Positions 1 to 8,526 of a DNA stretch of 64,000 nucleotides are shown here, piece after piece. Location of the stretch: positions 930,001 to 994,000 of the forward strand of contig NZ_CP090423.1 of assembly GCF_023518235.1 (NCBI RefSeq), given 5' to 3'. The translations under genes were made by a program, and so were the position numbers. Each line of letters begins with the position of its first letter. The stretch's first letter is position 1. The notes under the pieces are model-generated. The model saw nothing but the letters and a program-made list of their open reading frames with translations. It was not told where the DNA came from and ran no database searches. This DNA comes from Stenotrophomonas maltophilia (lineage in GTDB: Bacteria > Pseudomonadota > Gammaproteobacteria > Xanthomonadales > Xanthomonadaceae).

Positions 1-501
1 GGCTATGAGATCGACCTGCTGGTCACGCCGGATCCATTGATGAAGCCCGGCCTGAAGTTCGTCCCGGTGTTCGATTACGAACAGGTGCTGGTGGTGGCCA
101 AGGACCACGCCCTGGCCAGGGTGGACCATGTAAAGCCGCGCCAGCTGGCCCAGGAAGTGCTGATCAGCTACCCGGTGCCGTTCGAGCGGCTGGACATCTA
201 CAACCAGTTCCTGCTGCCGGCCGGCATCACCCCACGGCGCCACAAGGCCATCGAGACCACCGACATCATGATGCAGATGGTAGCCAGTGGCCGCGGCGTG
301 GCGGCCATGCCGCGCTGGCTGGTGGAGGAGTACGCCGAGCGCATGGACGTGGTGCCGGTACGGCTGGGCGCCAAAGGCATCCCCAAGCAGATCTATCTGG
401 GGGCGCGCCAGAGCGACACCGGCATCGACTACCTGGAGGCCTTCATCGAGCTGGCCCGCCATAGCACGCCCATCGCCCGCGCCGCACACGGGGTTGCTTG
501 A
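1..501 (+). CDS. metR: MetR-like LysR-family transcriptional regulator, C-terminal part
   Basis: The reading frame is open from the first base and ends at TGA 499-501, so only the last 166 residues are present. They match the effector-binding domain of LysR-type regulators and look like MetR, the homocysteine-responsive activator of methionine biosynthesis genes: a phrase like LLVTPDP leads into the first strand, and TTDIMMQMVASGRGVAAMPRW is the typical hinge and second sub-domain. The HTH domain lies outside the window. The next gene starts inside its stop codon (TGATG) and encodes a methylenetetrahydrofolate reductase-like protein, which supports a methionine/folate role. The symbol rests on this similarity and context. 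Confidence 0.8.
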   Translation, partial: GYEIDLLVTPDPLMKPGLKFVPVFDYEQVLVVAKDHALARVDHVKPRQLAQEVLISYPVPFERLDIYNQFLLPAGITPRRHKAIETTDIMMQMVASGRGVAAMPRWLVEEYAERMDVVPVRLGAKGIPKQIYLGARQSDTGIDYLEAFIELARHSTPIARAAHGVA

Positions 502-1370
502 TGTCCGCATTGCTTGCCGCGCGGGCGCGCGCCTTCATCAACGCCTTTTCATTGGAAGTCAGCGCCAAGGCGCTGCCGGCGCTGCGTGAACAGGCTGCCC
601 GCATCGCACCCGGCACGCTGGTCTCCATCCCCTATCTGGCCAGCGAAGACGACGAGGCACGGCTGGCCGCGGCGCGCACGGTGCGCGAACTGGGCTTTGC
701 GCCGATGCCGCATGTTTCCGCACGCCGCGTGCCGTCGCGCGCGGCACTTGAGCGCTTCATCGTCCGCGCCGTCAGCGAGGCCGGTGCCGAGCGCTGCCTG
801 CTGATTGCCGGCGATCTGTCCACGCCCGCTGGACCCTTCGCAGACAGTGCCTCGATCATCGCTACCGGCATCCTCGAGCGCGCCGGCATCAAGTCGGTCG
901 GCATCGCCGGGCACCCTGAGGGCCACCCGGCGATGGGCGATGCGCAGCGCTGGCGGGTGCTGGCGCACAAATGCCAGGCCATCGAAGCACGCGGTATGGC
1001 GCCGATGATCGTCACCCAGTTCGCGTTCGATGCCGACCTGGTGCTGGCCTGGCTGCACGCGCTGCGTGGCCATGGCATCAGCCATCCGGTGCTGCTGGGC
1101 GTGCCGGGCCCCGCCAGCATTGCGCGGCTGGTGCGCTACGCCACGATGTGCGGCGTGGGTGCCAGCACCTCGATGCTGGCCCGCTACGGCATTTCAATTG
1201 GCCGGTTGCTGGGAACCGCAGGCCCGGAGGTGTTCGTGGATCGCCTTATGCAGGGCTTGCGCGACGACGATGGCCCGGTCAGCCCACACATCTTCCCGTT
1301 CGGCGGTGTCGCCCCCTCGCTGGACTGGATCGACATGTATCGGCAGCGTGGCACCCCAGGCAACCGCTGA
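501..1370 (+). CDS. Methylenetetrahydrofolate reductase-like protein
   Basis: This 289-residue protein has the MTHFR TIM-barrel pattern: FSLEVS near the N-terminus, LLIAGDLS in the middle, GIAGHPEGHP around residue 135, and MIVTQFAFD further on (flavin and folate site region). Known enzymes reduce 5,10-methylenetetrahydrofolate to 5-methyltetrahydrofolate, the methyl donor for methionine. The ATG at 501 overlaps the metR stop by one base, so the two are probably co-translated. It is shorter and more divergent than canonical MetF, so it may be a paralogue or act on a related C1 substrate. The gene symbol is left empty for that reason. Confidence 0.75.
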   Translation: MSALLAARARAFINAFSLEVSAKALPALREQAARIAPGTLVSIPYLASEDDEARLAAARTVRELGFAPMPHVSARRVPSRAALERFIVRAVSEAGAERCLLIAGDLSTPAGPFADSASIIATGILERAGIKSVGIAGHPEGHPAMGDAQRWRVLAHKCQAIEARGMAPMIVTQFAFDADLVLAWLHALRGHGISHPVLLGVPGPASIARLVRYATMCGVGASTSMLARYGISIGRLLGTAGPEVFVDRLMQGLRDDDGPVSPHIFPFGGVAPSLDWIDMYRQRGTPGNR

Positions 1371-1395
1371 AGGACCTGGCCCATGCACAATCGAG

Positions 1396-1411
1396 GCCCG
1401 CTTCTGCGGGC
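1396..1411 (+). terminator. Hairpin after the MTHFR-like gene
   Basis: GCCCGC and GCGGGC pair across a four-base loop (TTCT), followed by a short T-containing stretch. It lies 25 bases after the MTHFR-like stop and before the protease gene, so it probably ends the metR operon. The U-tract is weak. Confidence 0.5.
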
Positions 1412-1506
1412 TTCGTCGAGCCCCACAGGCGTTTCGTCGCAGATCTTCTTCCGCAGCGGCGTGTTCGGCTAGGCTGCGCGCACTGACTGCCAGATTGAAG
1501 GGACTC

Positions 1507-2322
1507 ATGAACCGATGGTTGTTGCTGGCCCTTGCCGCATTGCCCTGCGCCGCCGGTGCCGTGGTGGTCCGTCACGACGTTGACGATGCCCGCTACCGCA
1601 TCGAGGCCGCCGCGTTCCCGGCACTGGCCGACATGCCGGGCGAAGGGCATGGCGTTCTCATTGCGCCGCGCTGGGTACTTACCGCAGCGCATGCGGCACC
1701 GATGGAAGGCATGGGCGCAACCGTCGCCATCAACGGGGCGAACTACGGCGTCGAACGGGTCGTTCTGCATCCCGGCTTCAAGCGCATGCCGGAAGCCCTG
1801 GGGAAAGAGGCCATGGCCACCGGCAGCGCGTCGAGGATCCATGCGTTCCTGGCCACCTCCGATGACATCGCGCTGGTCAGGTTGGCAACGCCGGTCAACG
1901 ATGTGCAGCCGGTCGCACTCTATCGCGGCTCCGGTGAGGCCGGGCAGGTTGCCGCGCTGATCGGCAAGGGCGCTACCGGCACCGGCGCCATTGGGCTGGT
2001 GCCGGGTGGGTCGCATCGCATGTCGCTGCGCCGGGCCTGCAACGCCATTACCGGTGGCAATGATCGCTATCTCTGGTATCGCTTCGACGCGCCGCCGCAG
2101 GGGCTGCCGCTGGAGGGCGTGCTGGGCAGCGGCGACAGTGGCGGACCGCTGCTGATCACCGTGGACGACCGCCCGCAACTGGTCGGGCTGGGCTCGTGGA
2201 TCACCGCCGTGCCCGAGCATGCGCTGGAAGCGGGCTTCTACGGCCAGATGGTCTACAACGTCCGCGTCTCGCGCTACATCGACTGGATCGAGTCGGTAAT
2301 GAGCGAGAGCCCCCCTTTGTAG
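1507..2322 (+). CDS. Secreted trypsin-like serine protease (S1 family)
   Basis: The 271-residue protein begins with a clear signal peptide (MNRWLLLALAALPCAAGA). All three S1 catalytic segments are visible: TAAHAAP with the histidine (about residue 62), DDIALVRLA with the aspartate, and GSGDSGGPLL with the serine. It should therefore be an active exported endopeptidase. The ATG at 1507 follows AAGGGA and directly precedes the signal peptide, which decides the start although the frame is open far upstream. The stop codon is part of a GTAG palindrome. Confidence 0.88.
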   Translation: MNRWLLLALAALPCAAGAVVVRHDVDDARYRIEAAAFPALADMPGEGHGVLIAPRWVLTAAHAAPMEGMGATVAINGANYGVERVVLHPGFKRMPEALGKEAMATGSASRIHAFLATSDDIALVRLATPVNDVQPVALYRGSGEAGQVAALIGKGATGTGAIGLVPGGSHRMSLRRACNAITGGNDRYLWYRFDAPPQGLPLEGVLGSGDSGGPLLITVDDRPQLVGLGSWITAVPEHALEAGFYGQMVYNVRVSRYIDWIESVMSESPPL

Positions 2323-2414
2323 AGCCGAAGGTGGCAGCAGGAGCCGCCGCCAACGTCGCTGGCGGCGGCCCGAAGGGTGCCGGCCAGGACGGCCGGCATC
2401 GCCATGCTCGGCTA
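2319..2414. repeat. Compound palindromic repeat (SMAG-like)
   Basis: The segment starts with GTAGAGCCGA and ends with TCGGCTA, which pair with each other. Inside are two further perfect stems: GCCGCCGCCA (2343-2352) with TGGCGGCGGC (2360-2369), and GCCGGCC with GGCCGGC near 2381-2399. GTAG-headed stem-loops are the hallmark of SMAG repeats of S. maltophilia. It sits between the protease gene and a converging gene and may also stop transcription. Confidence 0.6.
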
Positions 2415-2439
2415 AAGCTCTCCGCCACATCGATCATCC

Positions 2440-2832
2440 TCAGGCACGCCACCTGCCAACCACTGCAACGCCCGATCCCTCCGGGCGCACCCGCGTACTG
2501 GCGTGCGCGGTCAGCCCCAGCCCGGCCATGATCAGGCCCTCCATCACCCGGGGGGCAACGTATTGCGCCAGCTCGCCGTTCTCGCAGGCGCGCTGGGCGG
2601 CCAGCAGGATTTCCATCACCACGCGCAGGCCCGCCAGCGAGCAGTCGGTGTCGGCGAGGGCGATACGCCGCCCGGGCAGTTGATGGCGCTCTGGCCAGGG
2701 CTGGCCATCGGAGGCCGCGCCTGCGCCAATGCTGTGCAGCCGGGCGATGAGCGTGTTCGGGTCCAGCGTGGGGCCATTCGCAGGCGCGTCGTGGATCGGG
2801 TGTGGGGCAGGGGAGCGCGACGTGTTGCTCAC
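2440..2832 (-). CDS. Small conserved hypothetical protein, copy A of a local paralogue pair
   Basis: This 130-residue protein is nearly identical, from PNTLIA to HASTRVRP, to the protein at 9655-10011. The GTG at 2832 is chosen because it aligns with the ATG of that copy. The shared core contains ADTDCSLAGLRVVMEILLAA, a likely amphipathic helix, and a conserved region around QPWPERHQLPGRR. No family is recognised. After RVRPE the two copies diverge: here the frame runs on for 12 unrelated residues, while copy B stops and is followed by a membrane protein gene, so copy A probably lost its partner. It lies 26 bases downstream of a zinc-ribbon gene on the same strand. Confidence 0.6.
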   Translation of the reverse strand: MSNTSRSPAPHPIHDAPANGPTLDPNTLIARLHSIGAGAASDGQPWPERHQLPGRRIALADTDCSLAGLRVVMEILLAAQRACENGELAQYVAPRVMEGLIMAGLGLTAHASTRVRPEGSGVAVVGRWRA

Positions 2833-2858
2833 GTGGCGCGTGAAGCCTGTCGTACCGG

Positions 2859-3110
2859 TCAACGCTGGGGATGGCGCATGTCTGGCGGGCAACTCACCAA
2901 GCCGGCATTGCTGATCGCCTGCCGCGTGCCGCAGGCAGGGCAGGCCAGCACCGTGCCGCCGGCCACATGTTCCATGTCCTGCTCGCTCCAGACGCTGGCC
3001 GCCCCGCAGGCCGTGCAGGTGGCTTCAATCTGCAGCGCACGGGCCAACCCGCCCTCTGCGCCCAGCCGGTAGGTGAGGTTGGTGATCTTGAAAATGCCGG
3101 TATGACTCAT
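2859..3110 (-). CDS. Small zinc-ribbon protein
   Basis: This 83-residue protein has two CxxC knuckles, CTAC (about residue 32) and CPAC (about residue 58), the spacing of a four-cysteine zinc ribbon. The N-terminus GIFKITNLTYRLG is a short beta-rich piece. The gene upstream (3201-3446) encodes a protein of the same design, so this is a tandem pair. No enzymatic motif is present; DNA, RNA or protein binding is possible but unproven. Confidence 0.6.
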   Translation of the reverse strand: MSHTGIFKITNLTYRLGAEGGLARALQIEATCTACGAASVWSEQDMEHVAGGTVLACPACGTRQAISNAGLVSCPPDMRHPQR

Positions 3111-3200
3111 CGGAACGCCAGATTAGGTCTACAGCAGAAAGATAGGGCCGGGCAGATGGCAGGAGCGTTGATGCGGTGTTGAGGCGAGGTGGAACCGGAT

Positions 3201-3446
3201 TCAGTCACCACCACGCGAACTGAATTCCTCAAGCCTGGCACGGCTGACCGATTGGTGATTGCCGCAGCCCGGGCAGCTGAGCGCAGCCGCCCCATCGAGG
3301 TCGACTAGCCCGTGGCCGGGAATGGCGCGGAACTGCCTTGAGCATTTCAGGCACGCGCAATCAATGCGGGTGACCTGCAGCAGGGTGCCATCTGCACGTG
3401 TCACTCCTTCGACGCTTGCTACATAGAACTGTCCGACGTCACGCAT
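3201..3446 (-). CDS. Small zinc-ribbon protein, paralogue of the next gene
   Basis: The 81-residue product starts at MRDVGQFYVASVEGV and carries CLKC and CPGC knuckles in the same order and spacing as the protein at 2859-3110. Both begin with a short beta-type segment and end in a polar tail. The start at 3446 is the first ATG that keeps only the conserved part; the frame is open further upstream but antisense to the BLUF gene region. No strong Shine-Dalgarno sequence precedes it. Function unknown. Confidence 0.5.
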   Translation of the reverse strand: MRDVGQFYVASVEGVTRADGTLLQVTRIDCACLKCSRQFRAIPGHGLVDLDGAAALSCPGCGNHQSVSRARLEEFSSRGGD

Positions 3447-3615
3447 GAAGATGAACAAAGCCCTGAACGTGGGGCGCCCATCATGCCTGCTGGCACACGC
3501 CCCAGGGCCGGGTGAATTCTGAAGAGTTAAGAATGCAGCGCCGGGGTGCATCTTGAACCGGATGCTAGAGTGTGACTGCGTGCCGACGTGGCACTGCTTA
3601 TCCAAGGCGAAGACC

Positions 3616-4047
3616 ATGCCCATCCGGGCCGTTGTATATGCAAGTGAAGTAGCCGAAGGTCTTTCGATTGAACACCTGCAGTCTCTCGTCGCCGATGCGG
3701 CGAGGTTCAACCGGGTTGCCGGCGTGACCGGCGTGCTGCTGCACGATGGCGTTCGATTCGTGCAGTACTTCGAAGGCCCCGAAGACGGGGTGGCCAGCGT
3801 GTATGAGCGTGTCCTGCAATCGAGCAGCCACACCGGCCTTATCGAGCTGGCGCGAGGCCGTGTTTCAACCCGGCAGTTTCCCTATTGGTCGATGCAGAAG
3901 CTTCCCGCCGACCAGCTTCTGGTGGGCAGGCTGGCCCGGGCCGACTGGTCGCGTTTCAAGATCAGCGAACCGGAAAACATCGCAGGCTCGGTGTGGGGTA
4001 TCGATGTACTGGCGGCCGCCGTGGCGCCACACGTGCAGGCCGCCTAG
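3616..4047 (+). CDS. BLUF-domain blue-light sensor protein
   Basis: This 143-residue protein is essentially one BLUF domain, which binds FAD and senses blue light. The key residues are visible: the tyrosine in AVVYAS near the N-terminus, the asparagine in FNRVAGVTGVLL, and the glutamine in FVQYFEG, the trio that rearranges hydrogen bonds around the flavin. The C-terminal part forms the helical cap. There is no output domain, so it must act through a partner. ATG 3616 places the conserved tyrosine at residue 8. A decayed relative lies at 7490-7867. Confidence 0.88.
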   Translation: MPIRAVVYASEVAEGLSIEHLQSLVADAARFNRVAGVTGVLLHDGVRFVQYFEGPEDGVASVYERVLQSSSHTGLIELARGRVSTRQFPYWSMQKLPADQLLVGRLARADWSRFKISEPENIAGSVWGIDVLAAAVAPHVQAA

Positions 4048-4066
4048 CCGCTACGCGGATCAGGGC

Positions 4067-4091
4067 CGGGCGTGACGCGTAGCGCGTCACG
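4067..4091. repeat. CGTGACGCG palindrome between the BLUF and UvrA2-like genes
   Basis: CGTGACGCG (4071-4079) and CGCGTCACG (4083-4091) form a perfect nine-base stem around TAG, preceded by CGGG. The same core without the TAG occurs at 11274-11297 and 14022-14045, where it bounds a cassette. Here it lies 20 bases after the BLUF stop and may terminate transcription. Confidence 0.6.
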
Positions 4092-4188
4092 GGATCATTC
4101 CCATCACCCGCATTCACCCTGCAGCAGCGAGAATGCAGTTCTGGACGCGCACGGGTGCGCGTCGCTCACTGCCTGCAGGATCGCGAAG

Positions 4189-6837
4189 ATGTCCCACACC
4201 CCCGTTGCTGGATCGTCATGTGCCGCCGCCGCGAGCGGCTGCGTTGAGGTGCGTGGCGCGCGCGAGCACAACCTCAAGAACGTTGATGTTTCCATACCGC
4301 GCAACGCGCTGGTGGTGTTCTCCGGGGTCTCCGGTTCCGGCAAGTCCTCGTTGGCGTTCGGCACCATCTTCGCCGAGGCGCAGCGGCGCTACTTCGAATC
4401 AGTCGCGCCCTATGCCCGGCGCCTGATCGACCAGGCCGGCGTGCCCGATGTGGATGCCATCGACGGGCTGCCGCCCGCAGTGGCATTGCAGCAGCAGCGC
4501 GGTGCCAGCAATGCACGCTCATCGGTGGGCAGCGTCACCACGCTGTCCAGCCTGGTGCGCATGATGTATTCGCGCGCAGGGGCATACCCGGCCAACCAGC
4601 CGATGCTTTACGCCGAGGATTTCTCGCCCAACACACCGCAGGGTGCCTGCAGTACCTGCCATGGGCTGGGGCACGTGTACGAGGTGACCGAAGCGTTGAT
4701 GGTGCCTGACCCGTCGCTGAGCATCCGCGAGCGCGCCATCGCGTCATGGCCGCCGGCATGGCACGGGCAGAACCTGCGTGACATCCTGGTCACGCTGGGC
4801 TACGACATCGACGTGCCGTGGAAGAAGCTGCCGAAGAAGGATCGCGAGTGGATCCTGTTCACCGAGGAGACGCCCAGCGTGCCGGTCTATGCCGGCTTCA
4901 CGCCTGCCGAAACCCGCGCCGCGCTCAAGCGGAAGCTCGAACCCAGCTACATGGGCACCTATACCGGCGCCCGTCGCTACGTGCTGCACACCTTTGCCAA
5001 TACCCAGAGCGCGCTGATGCGCAAGCGGGTCTCGCGCTACATGGAAGGCAAGCCGTGCCCGGCCTGCCACGGCAAGCGCCTGAAGCCGGAAGCACTCTCG
5101 GTCACCTTTGCCGGCGTGGATATCGGCGAGTTCATGCGGCTGCCGCTGGATCAACTGGCCGATCTGCTGGACCCCGTCGCGCAGGGTGACTTCAGCGCGC
5201 AGCGCCAAGGCGCGCGCACCAGCGGCAGCGCCACACGCCGCGACCGCGCCGCGCGGGCAGCCAGTGGCCGCGCCGTCCATGCGACGGCTCCCGACGTGCG
5301 GCTGACGTCAGCCCTGTCTGAAGAGAAGCGGCTGGCGGCACAGCGGCTGGCGGAGGGGGTGATGGCGCGCGTGCGGCACCTGCGTGGGCTGGGGCTGGGC
5401 TATCTCTCGCTGGATCGCGCCACACCAACGCTCTCGGCCGGCGAACTGCAGCGGCTGCGGCTGGCCACCCAGCTCAGCTCGCTGCTGTTTGGCGTGCTGT
5501 ATGTGCTCGATGAACCTTCTGCGGGCCTGCATCCGGCCGACAGCCAGGCGCTGTACGACGCGCTGGACCGGTTGCGTGACGGTGGAAACTCGGTGTTCGT
5601 GGTCGAACATGATCTGGAACTGATGCGCCGCGCGCAGTGGCTGGTGGATGTGGGGCCGGAAGCCGGAGAGCGAGGAGGGCGCGTGCTGTACAGCGGCACG
5701 CCCGACGGCCTGCGTCAGGTGCAGGATTCGCGCACCGCCCGGTACCTGTTCGATCAGGTGCCGGCAGCGGCCAGCCGCCAGCGCACCGCTGCGAGCTGGC
5801 TTGAACTGAAAGGCATCCACCGCCACAACCTGCGGGGCGTGGATGCGCAGGTGCCGCTGGGGCTGCTGACCGCAGTGACCGGCATTTCAGGCTCAGGAAA
5901 ATCCAGCCTGATGGCCCAGGCACTGCCGGAGCTGATGCTGCTGCACCTGGGCCATGAGCCGGTGGACGACAGCGCGGAAGGCACGCCTGCGGAAGGACCC
6001 GCCGTCATCGAAGCCACACGCGGCCAGCTGGCAGGCGATGTGGACGCCATCCAACGGGTGGTGCAGGTGGACCAGAAGCCGATCGGCCGTACGCCGCGCT
6101 CGAACCTGGCCACCTACACCGGCCTGTTCGACCACGTGCGCAAGCTGTTCGCCGCCACCCCGGCCGCGCGCCGTCGCCGCTTCGATGCCGGCCGCTTCTC
6201 GTTCAACGTGGCCAAGGGCCGATGCGAGACCTGCGAAGGCGAAGGCTTCGTCAGCGTCGAGCTGCTGTTCATGCCCAGCGTCTATGCGCCGTGCCCCACC
6301 TGCCACGGCGCCCGCTACAACGAAGCCACGCTGAAGGTGCTGTGGAACGACCGCAACATCGCCGAGGTCCTGCAGATGACGGTGGACCAGGCGCAGGCAT
6401 TCTTCAGCGAGGAAGCGCCCATCGCCCGCCCGCTGCAGCTGCTGCAGGAGATCGGCCTGGGCTATCTGCGGCTGGGCCAGCCGGCCACCGAACTCTCCGG
6501 CGGTGAGGCGCAGCGCATCAAGCTGGCCACCGAACTGCAGCGCAGCCAGCGCGGGCGCACGCTGTACGTACTGGATGAACCCACCACCGGCCTGCACGCC
6601 TCGGACGCGGACAGGCTGCTGGTGCAGCTGCAACGGCTGGTGGACGCGGGAAACACGGTGGTGATGATCGAGCACGACATGCGCGCGGTCGCCCAGGCCG
6701 ACTGGGTGATTGACGTGGGGCCGGGTGCGGGCGGTGCCGGTGGCACCATCGTGGCGAAGGGAACGCCGCATCAGGTCGCCCGGGCCAAAGGCAGCAGGAC
6801 GGCGCCGTTCCTGGCGCGCGAGCTGCCTCCTCTGTAG
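4189..6837 (+). CDS. UvrA-like excinuclease ATPase, class lacking the UvrB-binding domain (UvrA2 type)
   Basis: The product (882 residues from ATG 4189) has two ABC ATPase modules with UvrA zinc fingers. Near the N-terminus is GVSGSGKSSLAFGTIFAE (Walker A). A CSTC...CHG zinc cluster follows almost at once, then CPACHGKRL, the signature LSAGELQRLRLA with LDEPSAGLHP, a second Walker A GISGSGKSSL, CETCEGEGFV with CPTCHGARY, and LSGGEAQRIKLA with LDEPTTGLHASD. Between RMMYSRAGAYP and the first zinc cluster, the roughly 130-residue UvrB-binding insertion of canonical UvrA is missing. This is the UvrA2/DrrC class, linked to DNA-damage tolerance or drug resistance rather than the main UvrABC pathway. 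Confidence 0.88.
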   Translation: MSHTPVAGSSCAAAASGCVEVRGAREHNLKNVDVSIPRNALVVFSGVSGSGKSSLAFGTIFAEAQRRYFESVAPYARRLIDQAGVPDVDAIDGLPPAVALQQQRGASNARSSVGSVTTLSSLVRMMYSRAGAYPANQPMLYAEDFSPNTPQGACSTCHGLGHVYEVTEALMVPDPSLSIRERAIASWPPAWHGQNLRDILVTLGYDIDVPWKKLPKKDREWILFTEETPSVPVYAGFTPAETRAALKRKLEPSYMGTYTGARRYVLHTFANTQSALMRKRVSRYMEGKPCPACHGKRLKPEALSVTFAGVDIGEFMRLPLDQLADLLDPVAQGDFSAQRQGARTSGSATRRDRAARAASGRAVHATAPDVRLTSALSEEKRLAAQRLAEGVMARVRHLRGLGLGYLSLDRATPTLSAGELQRLRLATQLSSLLFGVLYVLDEPSAGLHPADSQALYDALDRLRDGGNSVFVVEHDLELMRRAQWLVDVGPEAGERGGRVLYSGTPDGLRQVQDSRTARYLFDQVPAAASRQRTAASWLELKGIHRHNLRGVDAQVPLGLLTAVTGISGSGKSSLMAQALPELMLLHLGHEPVDDSAEGTPAEGPAVIEATRGQLAGDVDAIQRVVQVDQKPIGRTPRSNLATYTGLFDHVRKLFAATPAARRRRFDAGRFSFNVAKGRCETCEGEGFVSVELLFMPSVYAPCPTCHGARYNEATLKVLWNDRNIAEVLQMTVDQAQAFFSEEAPIARPLQLLQEIGLGYLRLGQPATELSGGEAQRIKLATELQRSQRGRTLYVLDEPTTGLHASDADRLLVQLQRLVDAGNTVVMIEHDMRAVAQADWVIDVGPGAGGAGGTIVAKGTPHQVARAKGSRTAPFLARELPPL

Positions 6838-6858
6838 CGCCGAGCCATGCTCGATTAT
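6834..6858. repeat. GTAG-headed palindrome (SMAG-like)
   Basis: GTAGCGCCGAGC is followed by CAT and GCTCG, giving a short stem with the GTAG head typical of SMAG repeats. It overlaps the stop codon of the UvrA2-like gene and separates it from a converging gene, so it may act as a terminator. Confidence 0.5.
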
Positions 6859-6878
6859 CATTCCCCGCTACAACGACC

Positions 6879-7394
6879 TCACAGATCCATGGGTAGTTGA
6901 GTGGGGAGGGCGCCTTGTCCTGCCCGGCCCTCTGCCGCACGTACCAGGTGAATTGTCATGATTGGGCCCGTGCAACCCGCCGGAATGGTCGCGGCAAGAC
7001 TCGAACGGAGCAGGTCGCCTCCATGCCCGCCTTCGAATGATCCCGCAGTTCCGAACTCCATCACTGCGCCCGATCGTACGTCCTGTACCCCTATGGGGAC
7101 GCCTCCCTTCATGGCCAGCGAATAACCTTGGGGCCACGCGGCAAGATAGTGCGTGCCGGCTGGATCCACGAAGTAGACACAGCCATTGGTTGGCCTCAAT
7201 TCGCCCCTGAGCAGCCCGGTGGCAAGGACCGCGCTCTGCGCAGGCGAGAGCCTCACAAGTGCCAGTGACCGGGCCTCCCTGCCGCTTGCCGACAGGGCGG
7301 CGGAGGCACTGGAGGCAATCATCGGAAAAAGGAGAATCGCGAACTTCGCTGAGGACCTGCCAGCCATCATGGACATCCCCCGCCTCCATGCCAT
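6879..7394 (-). CDS. Secreted hypothetical protein
   Basis: The 171-residue product has a signal peptide, FAILLFPMIASSASA, ending near residue 33. The rest contains ELRPTNGCVYFVDPAGTHYLAAWPQGYSLA in two pieces and a C-terminal PAGCTGPIMTIHLVR, a small exported beta-rich protein of unknown role. Several ATGs lie at the start (7394, 7376, 7370), and the exact one is not decided by a clear ribosome site. It converges on the UvrA2-like gene. Confidence 0.6.
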   Translation of the reverse strand: MAWRRGMSMMAGRSSAKFAILLFPMIASSASAALSASGREARSLALVRLSPAQSAVLATGLLRGELRPTNGCVYFVDPAGTHYLAAWPQGYSLAMKGGVPIGVQDVRSGAVMEFGTAGSFEGGHGGDLLRSSLAATIPAGCTGPIMTIHLVRAAEGRAGQGALPTQLPMDL

Positions 7395-7489
7395 AGATGA
7401 TTACCCATCCGAAAGCAATCCGGCCGCATTGTCATGGGTTACGTCGCGGCGGACTTAACCGTAGTGAGTTTCCCCGTCAATAACCGTGA

Positions 7490-7867
7490 CCACTCTCACG
7501 ATCACATACTTCGAGCCAAGAGGAACTATGGACGGAGTGGGTTGCATGCCACTGTGCACTTCTGTTCGACGGCCGTCGATTCCTGCAGTACATGGAAGGG
7601 CCTGCCGATGGCCTGGAAGTGGCTTTCTCCCGCGTCAGTGGTGCCAGCAACCACGCCAATCTCATAGAACTCGCTCGCGGCCGTGTCGGGCAGCGGCGGT
7701 TGCCGTTCTGGCCCATGCGCTGCCTTTCGGTTGCAGAAGATGAGCTACGAATGATTGCGCTTGCTGACTGGACCAGTTTCATCCAACGGGCGGCAACCGA
7801 TCAGACCGGTGCAACCGCCATGGATAAGCTGCTTTTGCTGGTTGAGCCCTACGCGAAAGCTGCCTGA
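7490..7867 (+). pseudogene. Decayed BLUF-domain gene
   Basis: Two frames together spell a BLUF domain. One frame gives HILRAKRNYGRSGLHAT, resembling the N-terminal half with its conserved asparagine region. From about 7560 another frame gives LLFDGRRFLQYMEGPADGL and continues to YAKAA at 7867. The second part lines up closely with the intact BLUF protein at 3616-4047, including the flavin-contacting glutamine and the LIELARGRV block. The N-terminal strand with the essential tyrosine is absent, and a frameshift lies near 7555, so the gene is broken. Confidence 0.7.
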
Positions 7868-7897
7868 GGTCGTCCCTCAGCAGGAAATGCAGCTGAA

Positions 7898-8278
7898 TCA
7901 GTGTGCGCCTGATGGGATGCACAGCTTCCCTGTCACGCGCTGTAGTGCTTCCTGCAACTGGTCAATGTGAAATGGCTTGGCCACGAAGGTGGCGCGGCGA
8001 TGGCGTAGTGGTACCAGCTGGTCGTACACCGCTGAGACGAACAGATATGGGATGCCAAGTTCAGCCAAGCGATCAGCAACCGGAAATACCACGCCGTCAC
8101 GAAGCTCAACATCCAGGACAGCAACATCGTAGGTCTGCGTCTCCAGCAGCCCCATTGCATCAAACACACTATAGGCGTGGGTTACCTGGCTGCCTCCGTC
8201 TCCAAGCGCCTGTTCCATGAGAGCCGCCAGGTCGAGCTGGTCTTCCACCAGCAGTAGATTTCGCTTGCCCTGGATCAT
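7898..8278 (-). CDS. Single-domain response regulator (CheY-like receiver)
   Basis: The 126-residue protein is one receiver domain. LLLVEDQLD holds the acidic pocket, AVLDVEL the phosphoacceptor aspartate, YLFVSA the conserved serine/threonine position, and FVAKPF the conserved lysine. No DNA-binding domain follows, so it should work by protein contact or as a phosphate shuttle. ATG 8278 is chosen because it directly precedes the first strand. No histidine kinase is nearby, so its partner is unknown. Confidence 0.82.
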   Translation of the reverse strand: MIQGKRNLLLVEDQLDLAALMEQALGDGGSQVTHAYSVFDAMGLLETQTYDVAVLDVELRDGVVFPVADRLAELGIPYLFVSAVYDQLVPLRHRRATFVAKPFHIDQLQEALQRVTGKLCIPSGAH

Positions 8279-8491
8279 TCCGGATTGCACGCGTGCATGC
8301 CTGTAACACGTTGGGACCTGCATTCTGTGCTGTGCTGCATCAACGCTGTGACTGCACGCTGTCAGCTTGGTGCGAAGCCCTTTGCCCAGCTCGGGATTGA
8401 GCGAGCTGGAGCGCTGGCTTTGCAATCCAGACTGACCCGCTCAGCGGGCGCATGTGTTGGGCATCCACCGCACAGCTCGGCTACGATACTG

Positions 8492-8513
8492 CCGCCGGCA
8501 TCCGCGCCGGCGG
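8492..8513 (+). promoter_or_regulatory. Hairpin in the leader of the 8527 gene
   Basis: CCGCCGGC and GCCGGCGG form a perfect eight-base stem around ATCCGC. It ends 13 bases before the ATG at 8527, close enough to affect ribosome access. Whether it regulates anything is inference. Confidence 0.35.
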
Positions 8514-8526
8514 GGCAGGGGACGCA

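Noticed and set aside
1279..2430. Minus-strand 383-codon frame over the protease gene
   Set aside because: The plus-strand protease has a full catalytic triad and signal peptide; the antisense frame has no features.
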